NCBI GenBank assembly: GCA_016784245.1 | Contig: JADHVA010000020.1 | Location: 1 to 10,946 of the forward strand | Reading direction: 5' to 3' | Length of the DNA: 10,946 nt | Source: Nanobdellota archaeon | GTDB lineage: Archaea; Nanobdellota; Nanobdellia; SCGC-AAA011-G17; GW2011-AR17 | Shown: positions 1-7,008 of the stretch, piece by piece | Layout of the letters: the number at the start of each line of letters is the position of its first letter | How positions within the stretch are numbered: position 1 is the first letter of the stretch | The notes under the pieces: model-generated | Database searches by the model: none | The model's input: only the letters and a program-made list of their open reading frames with translations | Told to the model about the DNA's origin: nothing | Translations under genes and position numbers: made by a program

Positions 1-22
1 TAAAATATTCCTCAAGTTCCAC
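1..22 (-). CDS. Possible start of a gene running off the left edge (very tentative)
   Basis: Reading the minus strand from 22, a GTG codon opens seven codons (MELEEYF) that continue past the window edge. A TATA-like element (TATTTAAAG, minus strand, 51 to 43) is centred about 25 nt upstream, the spacing seen for other apparently leaderless genes here. It would run in the same direction as elp3. Seven codons are too few to identify a protein or to exclude chance. Confidence 0.25.
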
Positions 23-42
23 AAATAACTAATGTTTTAGAA

Positions 43-51
43 CTTTAAATA
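43..51 (-). promoter_or_regulatory. Candidate TATA box for a left-edge minus-strand gene
   Basis: The AT-rich element between the elp3 stop and the left edge reads TATTTAAAG on the minus strand and lies about 25 nt before a GTG codon at 22. The surroundings are AT-rich, so chance occurrence is quite possible. Confidence 0.25.
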
Positions 52-80
52 TTTAATGTCACAGAGATCTATAGTAAAAA

Positions 81-1733
81 CTACAACATTTTAGAAACAT
101 AAGGGCCGTCTTTTTCATAACCTAATTTTTTATAATATTCTCTAACTCCTACTCCAGAAATAACTAATAATTTTTTCTTATTATTTTCTTTACAAATTAC
201 TTCAGCTTTTTCCATTAATTTTCTACCAAAACCTTTATGTTGCACACTACCTTTTTTAGAAATATCAATAGCTTTCCCATACACATGTAGTTCTCTAATA
301 ATTGCAGAATCTTCTATAAATTCTTTTCTCAAAAATTCTGAAGGAAATCTTAATCTACAAAAACCAATAATTTCTTTACCCTGTTTAAAATAAATAAAAT
401 ATTCTTTTCCACTAGAAGCTTCATATTCAATTACATCTAAAACAGGATTTGTAATTTCAGATTTAACTTCATTACATCTAATACAATTACACTTCCAACC
501 TTTCTCAACCATATACTTATCAACAATTTGTCTAAGATTAGTTTTATCAACACCAGCGACTGTTTCTTTAGTAGGAATATCTCTTTGTACTCTCATAATT
601 CTAACATACTTTGGAACTTTTACTTTAAATTCTGAAATAATTTCTACAGATTTTTTTGTTTCTAAAGGTTTAAATTCTCCTCTCTTATACATTTCTTCTA
701 ATTCTGTTCCAGGCATAACCATACAAGGATAAATTTTCAACATATCAGGTCTAAAATCTTCATCATCAAAAAATTCAATTAACTCATCATCTTTTTGACC
801 AGGTAAACCAATCATAACATGACCATTTATTTTAAAACCTAAATCTTTCAAAATTCTCATAGAATCTTTAATATCTTTTACTGTATGTCCTCTTTTTATT
901 TTTTCTAAAACTTCATCAGAAGCAGATTGCAATCCTAATTCAACCCTTGTACAACCTTGCTCTAACATTTTATTACCTTCTTTCAACATTCCCCAATCAG
1001 GTCTTGTTTCAATTGTTAAACCAACACATCTAACTTTAGAACTTTCATTTCTTTCATGTTCTTTTTCTAAATTTGAACTACCTTTTAATTTCAAAACTCT
1101 TTCTTGAATTCTTTTTGTTCTTTCTTTATCTAAAGAATCTGTTGGCAATTCAAAAAATTCTTTAAACTTATTCAAATTCAAAACATCATTCTCAAAAAAT
1201 TCTTCAGAAAAATCATTCATTGCTTTAAACGCAAACAAAATAAATTCATCTTGATAATTTTCATCCATTGCAGTAAAAGTTCCACCTTGAATAATAATTT
1301 CAACTTTATCTATAGATTGATTTAATAAAATAAATTGTTCTAACCTATTGAAAGTCATTAAATAAGAATCATAATTATTTCTAATTCCTCTCATTGTTGA
1401 AGGTTCAGTCCCAGTATAACTTTGTGGAACATCACCATAAAAAGAATCAACTCCACCACCACACATGATACATTGACCATGTGGACATTTTGTTGGTTTT
1501 GTCATTAAGGCAATAGGTGTAACTCCAGATCTTGTTCTCATTGGTTTTGTAATCAAAAATTTCAACTTTTGAAACTGTTCTTCATTAGCTTGAGTTAATA
1601 TTTGGATAATTGATGGAAAAACTTTAGGTTTATACTTTCTACATAATTCCCTTTTTAATTTGAGAACACTTTTTACATCATTCAATTTTCTTTTCTCAAT
1701 TTCTGCAAATAATTCTTTATACAGTTCTTCCAT
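81..1733 (-). CDS. elp3: Elp3-type tRNA uridine-34 acetyltransferase/carboxymethyl synthase
   Basis: The protein has 550 residues from the chosen start. It is a radical-SAM plus GNAT enzyme; the family modifies wobble uridine of tRNA using SAM and acetyl-CoA. Visible signs are the radical SAM cysteines C83-x4-C88-x2-C91 (CPHGQCIMCGGG), the conserved ETRPD stretch at about 242-246, a cysteine cluster in GWKCNCIRC, and a C-terminal GNAT domain with the acetyl-CoA loop QHKGFGRKLMEKAE from residue 498 and the terminal GYEKDGPYVSK. The reading frame stays open 35 codons further upstream, but that stretch crosses the promoter and resembles no Elp3 N-terminus. ATG 1733 (MEELYKELF) sits about 27 nt from a TATA element, so I chose it. 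In archaea this single protein is usually found without Elp1/2. Domain order and length look normal, with no sign of damage. Confidence 0.96.
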   Translation of the reverse strand: MEELYKELFAEIEKRKLNDVKSVLKLKRELCRKYKPKVFPSIIQILTQANEEQFQKLKFLITKPMRTRSGVTPIALMTKPTKCPHGQCIMCGGGVDSFYGDVPQSYTGTEPSTMRGIRNNYDSYLMTFNRLEQFILLNQSIDKVEIIIQGGTFTAMDENYQDEFILFAFKAMNDFSEEFFENDVLNLNKFKEFFELPTDSLDKERTKRIQERVLKLKGSSNLEKEHERNESSKVRCVGLTIETRPDWGMLKEGNKMLEQGCTRVELGLQSASDEVLEKIKRGHTVKDIKDSMRILKDLGFKINGHVMIGLPGQKDDELIEFFDDEDFRPDMLKIYPCMVMPGTELEEMYKRGEFKPLETKKSVEIISEFKVKVPKYVRIMRVQRDIPTKETVAGVDKTNLRQIVDKYMVEKGWKCNCIRCNEVKSEITNPVLDVIEYEASSGKEYFIYFKQGKEIIGFCRLRFPSEFLRKEFIEDSAIIRELHVYGKAIDISKKGSVQHKGFGRKLMEKAEVICKENNKKKLLVISGVGVREYYKKLGYEKDGPYVSKML

Positions 1734-1755
1734 CCAATAAAAAATAAAGAAAAAA

Positions 1756-1764
1756 CTTATATAT
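1756..1764. promoter_or_regulatory. Shared divergent TATA box for elp3 and the RDD gene
   Basis: CTTATATAT on the plus strand reads ATATATAAG on the minus strand. Its centre (about 1760) is about 27 nt from the elp3 ATG (1733) and about 30 nt from the RDD ATG (1790). Purine-rich stretches flank it on each reading strand (AAAAAA before it on plus, GTAGGAAG on minus), as expected for BRE elements. One TBP site could therefore serve two leaderless transcripts; this is inferred from spacing. Confidence 0.7.
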
Positions 1765-1789
1765 CTTCCTACCCATGATTTTCTTTGAG

Positions 1790-2227
1790 ATGAAGAAGAT
1801 TCTACCAAATGTTGCATTATGGAAAAGGATAATTGCATATCTTATCGACTTATTAGTCATTTCTTTCCTCATAATGACACCATTAATGAGGTTCACTGAA
1901 AGACCAGCAACATTCTCAGAAATTTTCACATCAATTACTTCAACTCAAACTATAACAGTTTCAATCTTAGTATCATTACTATCCTTATTTTACTGGGCAT
2001 ACTTAGAATATAAATTTGGACAAAGTGTTGGAAAGATAATTATGAAGTTATCTGTAAAAAGTACTTTAAGAAAAAAGTTATCTTTTACACAGACTGTAAT
2101 TAGAAGCATCACAAAGCTTTCAACAATTTTAATTATCTTAGATACCTTGTACATGCTTTACAAAAAAGGAAACCAAAGATATTTTGAAATCATTAGTAAA
2201 ACAAAAGTTATAGAGGTGAAAAAATGA
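1790..2227 (+). CDS. RDD-family integral membrane protein
   Basis: This 145-residue RDD-domain protein has WKRIIAYLIDLLV at about residues 7-19, matching the conserved Arg...Asp of the first RDD helix. There are three apparent membrane segments (about 10-32, 52-75 and 103-122) and the conserved FGQSVGKIIMKL region between helices 2 and 3. RDD proteins are poorly characterised; some are proposed to be transporters, but no substrate can be named here. An in-frame ATG at 1775 would add MIFFE, but ATG 1790 has the right distance from the TATA box for leaderless initiation and gives the usual short N-terminus. Its TGA overlaps the ATG of sppA (ATGA), so the two are almost certainly co-transcribed and translationally coupled. 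Confidence 0.85.
   Translation: MKKILPNVALWKRIIAYLIDLLVISFLIMTPLMRFTERPATFSEIFTSITSTQTITVSILVSLLSLFYWAYLEYKFGQSVGKIIMKLSVKSTLRKKLSFTQTVIRSITKLSTILIILDTLYMLYKKGNQRYFEIISKTKVIEVKK
2213..2219 (+). promoter_or_regulatory. Shine-Dalgarno site of sppA
   Basis: GAGGTGA lies 4 nt before the sppA ATG and complements the conserved archaeal 16S 3' end. It is inside the last codons of the RDD gene, which fits internal initiation at an overlapping second cistron. Confidence 0.75.
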
Positions 2228-3132
2228 ACAAACTATTCAAAGTTTTATTATTCCTAGCATTTTTATGGGTTTTAAGTTACGGCATAGCTTACTTATTTTT
2301 TACAGATACAACAATTTCTAGTGAAGATACTATTGCTGTTATTCCAATTAATGGAATGATTACTTTAAATGGTGAATCAACTTTATTACAAACTTCAACT
2401 TCAGCTCAAAGTATTGTTGACAAAATTAATGAAGCTTCAACAAATGAAAATGTAAAAGCAATTGTATTTGAAATCAATTCTCCAGGTGGAACAGTAATGG
2501 GTTCTAAAAAAATTGCAAATGCTATTGATAATATTCAAAAACCTACTGTTGCTGTAATAACTGAATACGGAACTTCAGGTGCATATTGGGCAGCTTCACA
2601 AACAGATTTCATTATTGCTGACGAACTTTCTATCCTTGGAAGTATTTCTGTTATTGGATCTTATTTAGATTTTAGTGGTTTACTAAATGATCATAATATT
2701 ACATATCAAAGATTAGTTACTGGAGATTACAAAGATCTTTCAACTCCATACAAAGAACTTACTGACGACGAAAGAGAACTTTTAATGTTAAGACTAGATG
2801 CGATTCATGATTTTTTTGTTGAGGATGTAGCTGAAGGTAGAAGCATGTCTAGAGAAGAATTAGATAAATTATCAGAAGGTTTATTTTACATTGGATTAGA
2901 TTCAATAGACATTGGACTTATTGATGGACTTGGTGATAAAGATACAGCAATTGAAAAAGCTAAAGAATTATCTAATATTACTAATGGTGAAGTTACAGAA
3001 TATGCTGAAGAAGAATCATGGTTTGATTCTTTTATGACATACTCTGCTTATTCTTCTTTTCATATTGGTCAAGGAATTGGTTCTGTAATACTAAATCCTG
3101 AATCAAATCAAGATATACAAATCAATATTTAA
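2224..3132 (+). CDS. sppA: Signal peptide peptidase SppA (S49, Ser-Lys dyad)
   Basis: The protein has 302 residues, one N-terminal membrane anchor (about 4-26) and an extracytoplasmic S49 serine peptidase domain. The family cleaves remnant signal peptides in the membrane. The likely nucleophile is S118 in GTSGAYWAAS and the general base K170 in TGDYKDLSTP; the 52-residue spacing matches, from memory, the archaeal Thermococcus enzyme (Ser162/Lys214). INSPGGT at 84-90 is the conserved oxyanion-hole region. It is the short, single-domain archaeal/Gram-positive form, not the double-length E. coli form. It overlaps the RDD gene by 4 nt and ends just before a T-rich stretch. The C-terminal 40 residues are acidic and then weakly conserved in appearance. 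Confidence 0.93.
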   Translation: MNKLFKVLLFLAFLWVLSYGIAYLFFTDTTISSEDTIAVIPINGMITLNGESTLLQTSTSAQSIVDKINEASTNENVKAIVFEINSPGGTVMGSKKIANAIDNIQKPTVAVITEYGTSGAYWAASQTDFIIADELSILGSISVIGSYLDFSGLLNDHNITYQRLVTGDYKDLSTPYKELTDDERELLMLRLDAIHDFFVEDVAEGRSMSREELDKLSEGLFYIGLDSIDIGLIDGLGDKDTAIEKAKELSNITNGEVTEYAEEESWFDSFMTYSAYSSFHIGQGIGSVILNPESNQDIQINI

Positions 3133-3144
3133 TTTTTCTTTTTT
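3133..3144 (+). terminator. T-tract terminator after sppA
   Basis: TTTTTCTTTTTT follows the sppA stop codon directly on the sense strand. Archaeal polymerase terminates at oligo-T runs without needing a hairpin, and a new promoter follows at once. Confidence 0.6.
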
Positions 3145-3156
3145 ATAACAAAAAGA

Positions 3157-3166
3157 CTTATAAATA
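3157..3166 (+). promoter_or_regulatory. TATA box for rpl21e-rpoF-DUF655
   Basis: CTTATAAATA is preceded by purines (AAAAGA) and centred about 31 nt before the rpl21e ATG. This implies a leader of only a few nucleotides. Confidence 0.65.
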
Positions 3167-3192
3167 GACAAATATTCCTCAAACTCAGTAAA

Positions 3193-3483
3193 ATGGTACA
3201 GAGAACAGGTAGTCGGAGAAGGAAAACTCGTCATAAACTTAAAAAAAATGTACGAGATAAAGGTAAATTAAGCATTAGAAAATACTTACAAACTTTCAAA
3301 GTTAATGAGAAAGTAGCTTTAGTAGCAGAATCAGCTGTTCAAGGTGGAATGCACCATCCAAGATTCCAAGGACAAATAGGAATTGTTGTTGGAAAACAAG
3401 GCACAAATTACAGAGTAAAAATTAAAGATGGAAATATGGCTAAACTTATAATAGTACATCCAATCCACTTATTGAGGCAATAA
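3193..3483 (+). CDS. rpl21e: 50S ribosomal protein L21e
   Basis: This 96-residue basic protein is the archaeal/eukaryotic L21e. It opens with GSRRRKTRHKL, contains the family signature region GGMHHPRFQGQIGIVVGKQG (about 51-70), and ends in a KOW-like beta segment (NYRVKIKDG...LIIVHPIHLLRQ). It binds 23S rRNA in the large subunit. It is the first gene of a three-gene unit with its own TATA box and is followed one base later by rpoF, the order common in archaea. Arginine codons CGG, CGT and CGA cluster at its 5' end, whereas AGA dominates elsewhere in the window. Confidence 0.96.
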   Translation: MVQRTGSRRRKTRHKLKKNVRDKGKLSIRKYLQTFKVNEKVALVAESAVQGGMHHPRFQGQIGIVVGKQGTNYRVKIKDGNMAKLIIVHPIHLLRQ

Positions 3484-3484
3484 A

Positions 3485-3823
3485 ATGGGAGAATTTGAAA
3501 TTATCGAAGAAGCACCAATCACCTTAATCGCATTAAAAGAAAAATTAGCTATAATTGAAGAAGAAAGAGGAGAATTAAGCTTTAGAGCTGAAAAAACTAA
3601 AGCATATTTAGAAAATTTTTGTCAAACAGACAAAAAAGACGTAGACAGAATAAAAGAAGATATTATAAACCTAAACATACCTAGATTAAAGGATAGACAA
3701 ATTACAAAGATTGTAGATATTTGCCCAAAGGATTTAGACAGCCTTAAATTATTGTTTAGCGGTGAAATATTAACAATTAGTGAAGAGGATATGAAAAAAA
3801 TCATAGATGTTATCCCACAATAA
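3485..3823 (+). CDS. rpoF: RNA polymerase stalk subunit F (Rpo4/Rpb4)
   Basis: This 112-residue protein is the archaeal Rpb4 homologue, which pairs with subunit E (Rpb7) to form the polymerase stalk used in open-complex formation and termination. The N-terminal half is acidic and helical. The C-terminal half carries the HRDC-like core: LNIPRLKDRQITKIVDICPKD, then a helical segment ending EEDMKKIIDVI. No metal site is expected. It starts one base after the rpl21e stop; GAGG (3474-3477) inside the previous gene lies 7 nt before the ATG and may serve as ribosome-binding site. Its place between L21e and DUF655 supports the call strongly. Confidence 0.92.
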   Translation: MGEFEIIEEAPITLIALKEKLAIIEEERGELSFRAEKTKAYLENFCQTDKKDVDRIKEDIINLNIPRLKDRQITKIVDICPKDLDSLKLLFSGEILTISEEDMKKIIDVIPQ

Positions 3824-3834
3824 AACACAAAACA

Positions 3835-4392
3835 ATGAGAGTTCAAGAGAAAGAAGAATTTGCAATAGTATTAGATTTCCTACCACATGGATATCCATTC
3901 GACAGGAGACCTTCATACAGAAAGACTCCAGTAGCGCAAGCTATCAGTAAACAAAAATTTACACTTCTAGAAATTATTCCTAAAAAAGGTATTACTTTAC
4001 AAACAAACCAAGAAGTTTACATTGGTGATGGTAAAAGAGAAGAAGTACATCATGTATCAGGTAGAATAAATGCTGAAAAATTAACTCAAACAGCTAAAGG
4101 AGAACTTGAACATGTAATTAAAAAATTAGTTGAAGTTAATGAAAAAAGATTTGTTGATTTTTTCAATAATTCAGGACCAATCAGTACAAGAAGACATCAA
4201 ATTGAATTACTTCCAGGTATTGGAAAAAAACATATGTGGGAAATTATCGAAGAAAGAAAGGAAAATCCTTTCGAATCCTTTGCAGATATCAAAAAGAGAG
4301 TTAAACTAGTCCCAGACCCGTTAAAATCAGTAATTAGAAGAATAATCATGGAATTAAATGAAGAAGATAAGTATAAAATATTTACTCGATAG
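3835..4392 (+). CDS. DUF655 family protein, OB-like plus helix-hairpin-helix
   Basis: This 185-residue protein belongs to the archaeal DUF655 family, a conserved neighbour of rpoF of unproven function, presumed to bind nucleic acid. The N-terminal region (about 8-75) begins FAIVLDFLPHGYP and looks like a beta-rich, OB-like domain. The C-terminal half has a helix-hairpin-helix, LLPGIGKKHMWEIIEERK (about 125-142), followed by the conserved PF.SF.DI..RV segment. It starts 11 nt after rpoF with no obvious Shine-Dalgarno site. In many archaea ksgA follows directly; here a new promoter and rps13 follow instead, and ksgA lies at 9365-10090 on the other strand. Confidence 0.92.
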   Translation: MRVQEKEEFAIVLDFLPHGYPFDRRPSYRKTPVAQAISKQKFTLLEIIPKKGITLQTNQEVYIGDGKREEVHHVSGRINAEKLTQTAKGELEHVIKKLVEVNEKRFVDFFNNSGPISTRRHQIELLPGIGKKHMWEIIEERKENPFESFADIKKRVKLVPDPLKSVIRRIIMELNEEDKYKIFTR

Positions 4393-4400
4393 ACAAAAGC

Positions 4401-4411
4401 TTTTTAAATAC
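4401..4411 (+). promoter_or_regulatory. TATA box for the rps13-rps9 operon
   Basis: TTTTTAAATAC in the 44-nt gap after the DUF655 stop, preceded by purine-rich ACAAAAG, is centred about 31 nt before the rps13 ATG. The spacing suggests a leader of a few bases at most. Confidence 0.65.
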
Positions 4412-4436
4412 TTGATTTTTCTAACCATTCATACAA

Positions 4437-4886
4437 ATGACAGAAAGCAAAAAAATTATAGTGAGGTTAATGAATACTGATCTAAAAGGAAATTCACCAA
4501 TCAGTAAACAGTTATCAAGAATAAAAGGCATTGGAAATAACTTTGCAAATGCTTTCTGTATAAGAATGAAAATTGATCCTACTCAAAAAGTCAACACCCT
4601 GCCAGATGCAGATCTTAAAAAAATTGAAGCTGAAGTTAAAAGCCCAAAATGTTTGGCTCCTTGGTTTCTTAATAGACAAAAAGATTATGACTCTGGCTCG
4701 GATACACATCTGTCAACCACAGATCTAAATTTGCAACAACAATTTGACCAAAAAAGAATACAGAAAACAAAAACTTATAGAGGTTTAAGAAAATCTATTG
4801 GTTTACCTGTAAGAGGTCAAAGAACAAAAGCTAATTTTAGAAAAGGTAAAACAGTTGGAGTATCTAAGAAAAAAGGTAAAAAGTAA
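4437..4886 (+). CDS. rps13: 30S ribosomal protein S13
   Basis: This 149-residue protein is archaeal S13 (uS13), which sits in the head of the small subunit, contacts S19 and bridges to the large subunit. The N-terminal helix-two-turn-helix region reads QLSRIKGIGNNFANAF (about 24-39). The 16S-binding tail has the signature GLPVRGQRTKANFRKGKTVG and ends in a lysine-rich extension. The middle carries the archaeal form of the PWFLNRQKDYDSG motif (about 75-87). It is the first gene of the S13-S4-S11-RpoD cluster typical of archaea, behind its own TATA box. No anomaly is visible. Confidence 0.96.
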   Translation: MTESKKIIVRLMNTDLKGNSPISKQLSRIKGIGNNFANAFCIRMKIDPTQKVNTLPDADLKKIEAEVKSPKCLAPWFLNRQKDYDSGSDTHLSTTDLNLQQQFDQKRIQKTKTYRGLRKSIGLPVRGQRTKANFRKGKTVGVSKKKGKK

Positions 4887-4888
4887 AG

Positions 4889-5479
4889 ATGGGTGACCCA
4901 CGAAAACAAAGGAAAAAGTATAGAAAACCTTCACATCCTTGGCAAAAAACCAGGATAGAAGAAGAGAAGGTCTTAGTCCAAGATTACGGATTAAAGAATA
5001 AGAAAGACCTTTGGAGAATGACTTCTAAATTAGCAAAATTCAAACAACAAGCTAAATCACTTATTGCAAAAACTGACAAACAAGCGATTATAGAAAAAGA
5101 ACTTTTCATGAAAAAGCTTCAAAAATTAAGTTTAATTACTGCTGATGCTACTCTTGATGACATTCTAGATTTATCTGTTAAAGATTTACTTGAAAGGAGA
5201 TTACAAACTTTAGTTTTAAGAAAGGGTTACGCAAAAACAATGAAACAATCTAGACAAATGATTGTACACCAACATATTACAATTAATGATCAAAAATTCG
5301 ATGTACCTTCTTTCCTTGTTCCTTCATTATTTGAAGACAAGATAGAATTTTTACCAAAATCTCCTTTTTCTGATCCTGAACATCCAGAAAGAAAAATTGA
5401 AGAATTAAAAGTAGAAGAAGAAAAAGTAAAAGAAGAAGGAAAAGAAGAAGAAGAAAAAGTTGTTGAGGTTAAAAAATAA
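4889..5479 (+). CDS. rps4: 30S ribosomal protein S4 with charged tail
   Basis: This 196-residue protein is archaeal S4 (uS4), a primary 16S rRNA-binding protein of the 30S body. The N-terminus MGDPRKQRKKYRKPSHPWQK is typical of archaea and lacks a zinc cysteine set. The S4 RNA-binding domain spans about 102-154 (ERRLQTLVLRKGYA...SRQMIVHQHITIN). The last ~28 residues (169-196) are a low-complexity Glu/Lys tail, encoded by an AAGAAGAA-rich stretch at about 5396-5476. It starts two bases after the rps13 stop and shares one base with the rps11 start (TAATG). The ribosome-binding site is weak (GGT at 4875-4877). Confidence 0.96.
   Translation: MGDPRKQRKKYRKPSHPWQKTRIEEEKVLVQDYGLKNKKDLWRMTSKLAKFKQQAKSLIAKTDKQAIIEKELFMKKLQKLSLITADATLDDILDLSVKDLLERRLQTLVLRKGYAKTMKQSRQMIVHQHITINDQKFDVPSFLVPSLFEDKIEFLPKSPFSDPEHPERKIEELKVEEEKVKEEGKEEEEKVVEVKK
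5465..5470 (+). promoter_or_regulatory. Shine-Dalgarno-like site of rps11
   Basis: GAGGTT inside the rps4 tail lies 8 nt before the rps11 ATG. It resembles the sppA site and illustrates Shine-Dalgarno use by internal genes of the operon. Confidence 0.55.
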
Positions 5480-5913
5480 TGGTAGAAGAAAATAAAGAAA
5501 AGAAAGCTTTTGTAAAAAAACCTAAAAAAATTAAATGGGGTATTGCTCACATTTATTCTTCATATAATAATACTATAATCCATATTACTGATTTAACTGG
5601 AGCGGAAACTATTGCTAAAGCTTCTGGTGGAATGGTTGTAAAAGCTCACAGACTTGAATCATCTCCAACTGCAGCTATGGCTGCTGCAAAACTTGCAGGT
5701 GAAACAGCTCTTGATAAAGGTATAAACGCTTTACACATTAGAGTAAGAGCTCCTGGTGGTCATAATGGTCCAAATAATACTGGTCCAGGAAGTCAAGCTG
5801 CTATTAGAGCATTATCAAGAATGGGTCTTAAGGTTGGTAACATTGAAGATGTAACTACAATTCCACATGATAGATGTAGAAAAAAAGGTGGTAGAAGAGG
5901 TAGAAGAGTTTAA
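5479..5913 (+). CDS. rps11: 30S ribosomal protein S11
   Basis: This 144-residue protein is archaeal S11 (uS11), located on the 30S platform near the mRNA exit. Conserved blocks are WGIAHIYSSYNNTIIHITDLTG (about 21-42), the alanine-rich segment ESSPTAAMAAAKLAGE, the loop RVRAPGGHNGPNNTGPGSQAA, and the basic end HDRCRKKGGRRGRRV, all as in the family. A lysine-rich N-terminal extension of about 18 residues precedes the core. It overlaps rps4 by one base and is followed one base later by rpoD, the usual archaeal order. Confidence 0.97.
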   Translation: MVEENKEKKAFVKKPKKIKWGIAHIYSSYNNTIIHITDLTGAETIAKASGGMVVKAHRLESSPTAAMAAAKLAGETALDKGINALHIRVRAPGGHNGPNNTGPGSQAAIRALSRMGLKVGNIEDVTTIPHDRCRKKGGRRGRRV

Positions 5914-5914
5914 G

Positions 5915-6670
5915 ATGGAAATAAAACTATTATCAAAAAAAGAAGATGGAACTTCAAAATTCCTTATCTCAGGTACATCAGTTTCAATTTTAAATATGTA
6001 TAGAAGATTAATAGTTAATAAAGTTCCAACAATGGCAATTGATACTGTTGAAATAATTGAAAATTCCTCAGCATTGTATGATGATATGTTTGCTCACAGA
6101 TTAGGATTATTAGCATTAAAAACTGATTTAGATGCTTGTTTCTTAAAAGATAATAAAAGATATTCAGTAACTCTTTCTTTAGAAGCAGAAGGTCCGTGTA
6201 CTGTTTATGCTGAACAAATGGAATCAAAAGATCCAGGTGTATATCCAATTCATGGAAAAACTCCGCTGGTTAAATTACTAAAAAATCAAAGAGTAAAATT
6301 TGTAGCTACTGCAATTACAGGTGATGGAAAAGAACATACAAAACATTCACCAGCTTTAATGTACTATCAAAAATATCCCTACTTAGCTATCAAAGATGCA
6401 AAAAAAGCTGAAGCTATAATTAAATCTTGTCCTATTGATTCAGAAAAACTTGAAAAAACATCATTAAAAAATATAAATACTCACGAACTTTGTCCAGGTT
6501 GTTTAGGTGGACTAGAAGATGATAATCATATTGAAACAAAAGACACAGACTACCTTGTAACAATAGAACCTTGGGGTCAATTAACAGTAGGAGAAATAAT
6601 TGAAGCTCTTAGTAAAGTATCAAATAATTTATTAGATGAACTTGCTAAAGAAATCAAAAAGATAAAATGA
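5915..6670 (+). CDS. rpoD: RNA polymerase subunit D (Rpo3)
   Basis: This 251-residue protein is the archaeal homologue of bacterial alpha and eukaryotic Rpb3; with subunits L, N and P it nucleates polymerase assembly. The frame is open 16 codons further upstream inside rps11, but ATG 5915 gives the standard start MEIKLLSKKEDG and leaves a one-base gap after the rps11 stop. Signatures are NMYRRLIVNKVPTMAIDTVEI (about 28-48) with NSSALYDDMFAHRLGLLAL (50-68), and the C-terminal dimerisation part TIEPWGQLTVGEI (216-228). The insert at about 165-205 that carries an Fe-S cluster in some archaea keeps C172, C193 and C196, with Gly199 at the usual fourth position. Its last 4 nt overlap rpl18e. Confidence 0.95.
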   Translation: MEIKLLSKKEDGTSKFLISGTSVSILNMYRRLIVNKVPTMAIDTVEIIENSSALYDDMFAHRLGLLALKTDLDACFLKDNKRYSVTLSLEAEGPCTVYAEQMESKDPGVYPIHGKTPLVKLLKNQRVKFVATAITGDGKEHTKHSPALMYYQKYPYLAIKDAKKAEAIIKSCPIDSEKLEKTSLKNINTHELCPGCLGGLEDDNHIETKDTDYLVTIEPWGQLTVGEIIEALSKVSNNLLDELAKEIKKIK

Positions 6671-7008
6671 AAACAAATCTAGCAACAAGAAAATTAATAG
6701 CTGAACTTAAAATAGCTGGAAAAGATGTTCCACTATGGAAAAGAATTGCTTCAGAATTAGAAAAATCTACTAGATCATATGTTTCAGTTAATATTTCAAA
6801 AATTGATAAAGTTATTAGAGAAGGAGAAATTGCAATAATTCCAGGAAAAGTTTTATCATTAGGTTCATTATCAAAAAAAACAACAGTTGCAGCATTTAAA
6901 TTTTCAGAATCTGCAAAAGCAAAGATCAATGAAAAAGGTCAAGCTATCACAATTCAAGAATTAGTTAAAAGTAATCCAAAAGGAAAAAAAGTGAGGATCC
7001 TAAAATGA
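6667..7008 (+). CDS. rpl18e: 50S ribosomal protein L18e
   Basis: This 113-residue protein is L18e (eL18), related in fold to bacterial L15. Recognisable parts are LWKRIASELEKSTRSYVSVN (about 23-42), the central IPGKVLSLGSLSKKTTVAAFKFSESA (about 58-83), and a lysine-rich end. Its length is normal for archaea. The start overlaps the rpoD stop by 4 nt (ATGA), and its own stop overlaps the rpl13 ATG in the same way. No strong Shine-Dalgarno site is present, so translation may be coupled to rpoD. RpoD-L18e-L13-S9 is the standard archaeal order. Confidence 0.95.
   Translation: MKTNLATRKLIAELKIAGKDVPLWKRIASELEKSTRSYVSVNISKIDKVIREGEIAIIPGKVLSLGSLSKKTTVAAFKFSESAKAKINEKGQAITIQELVKSNPKGKKVRILK
6993..6996 (+). 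promoter_or_regulatory. Shine-Dalgarno-like site of rpl13
   Basis: GTGAGGAT contains GAGG, 8 nt before the rpl13 ATG and inside rpl18e. Confidence 0.45.

Noticed and set aside
1734..1838. 35-residue N-terminal extension of Elp3.
   Set aside because: It would be translated from DNA covering the promoter and the divergent RDD gene start, and is hydrophobic and unlike Elp3 N-termini.
5396..5476. AAGAAGAA-rich stretch as a microsatellite repeat.
   Set aside because: It is low-complexity coding sequence for the Glu/Lys tail of S4, common in such proteins.
5290..5550. Minus-strand open frame rich in Ser/Phe over the rps4 tail.
   Set aside because: It is the antisense shadow of the Glu/Lys-rich tail of S4 and the lysine-rich start of S11.
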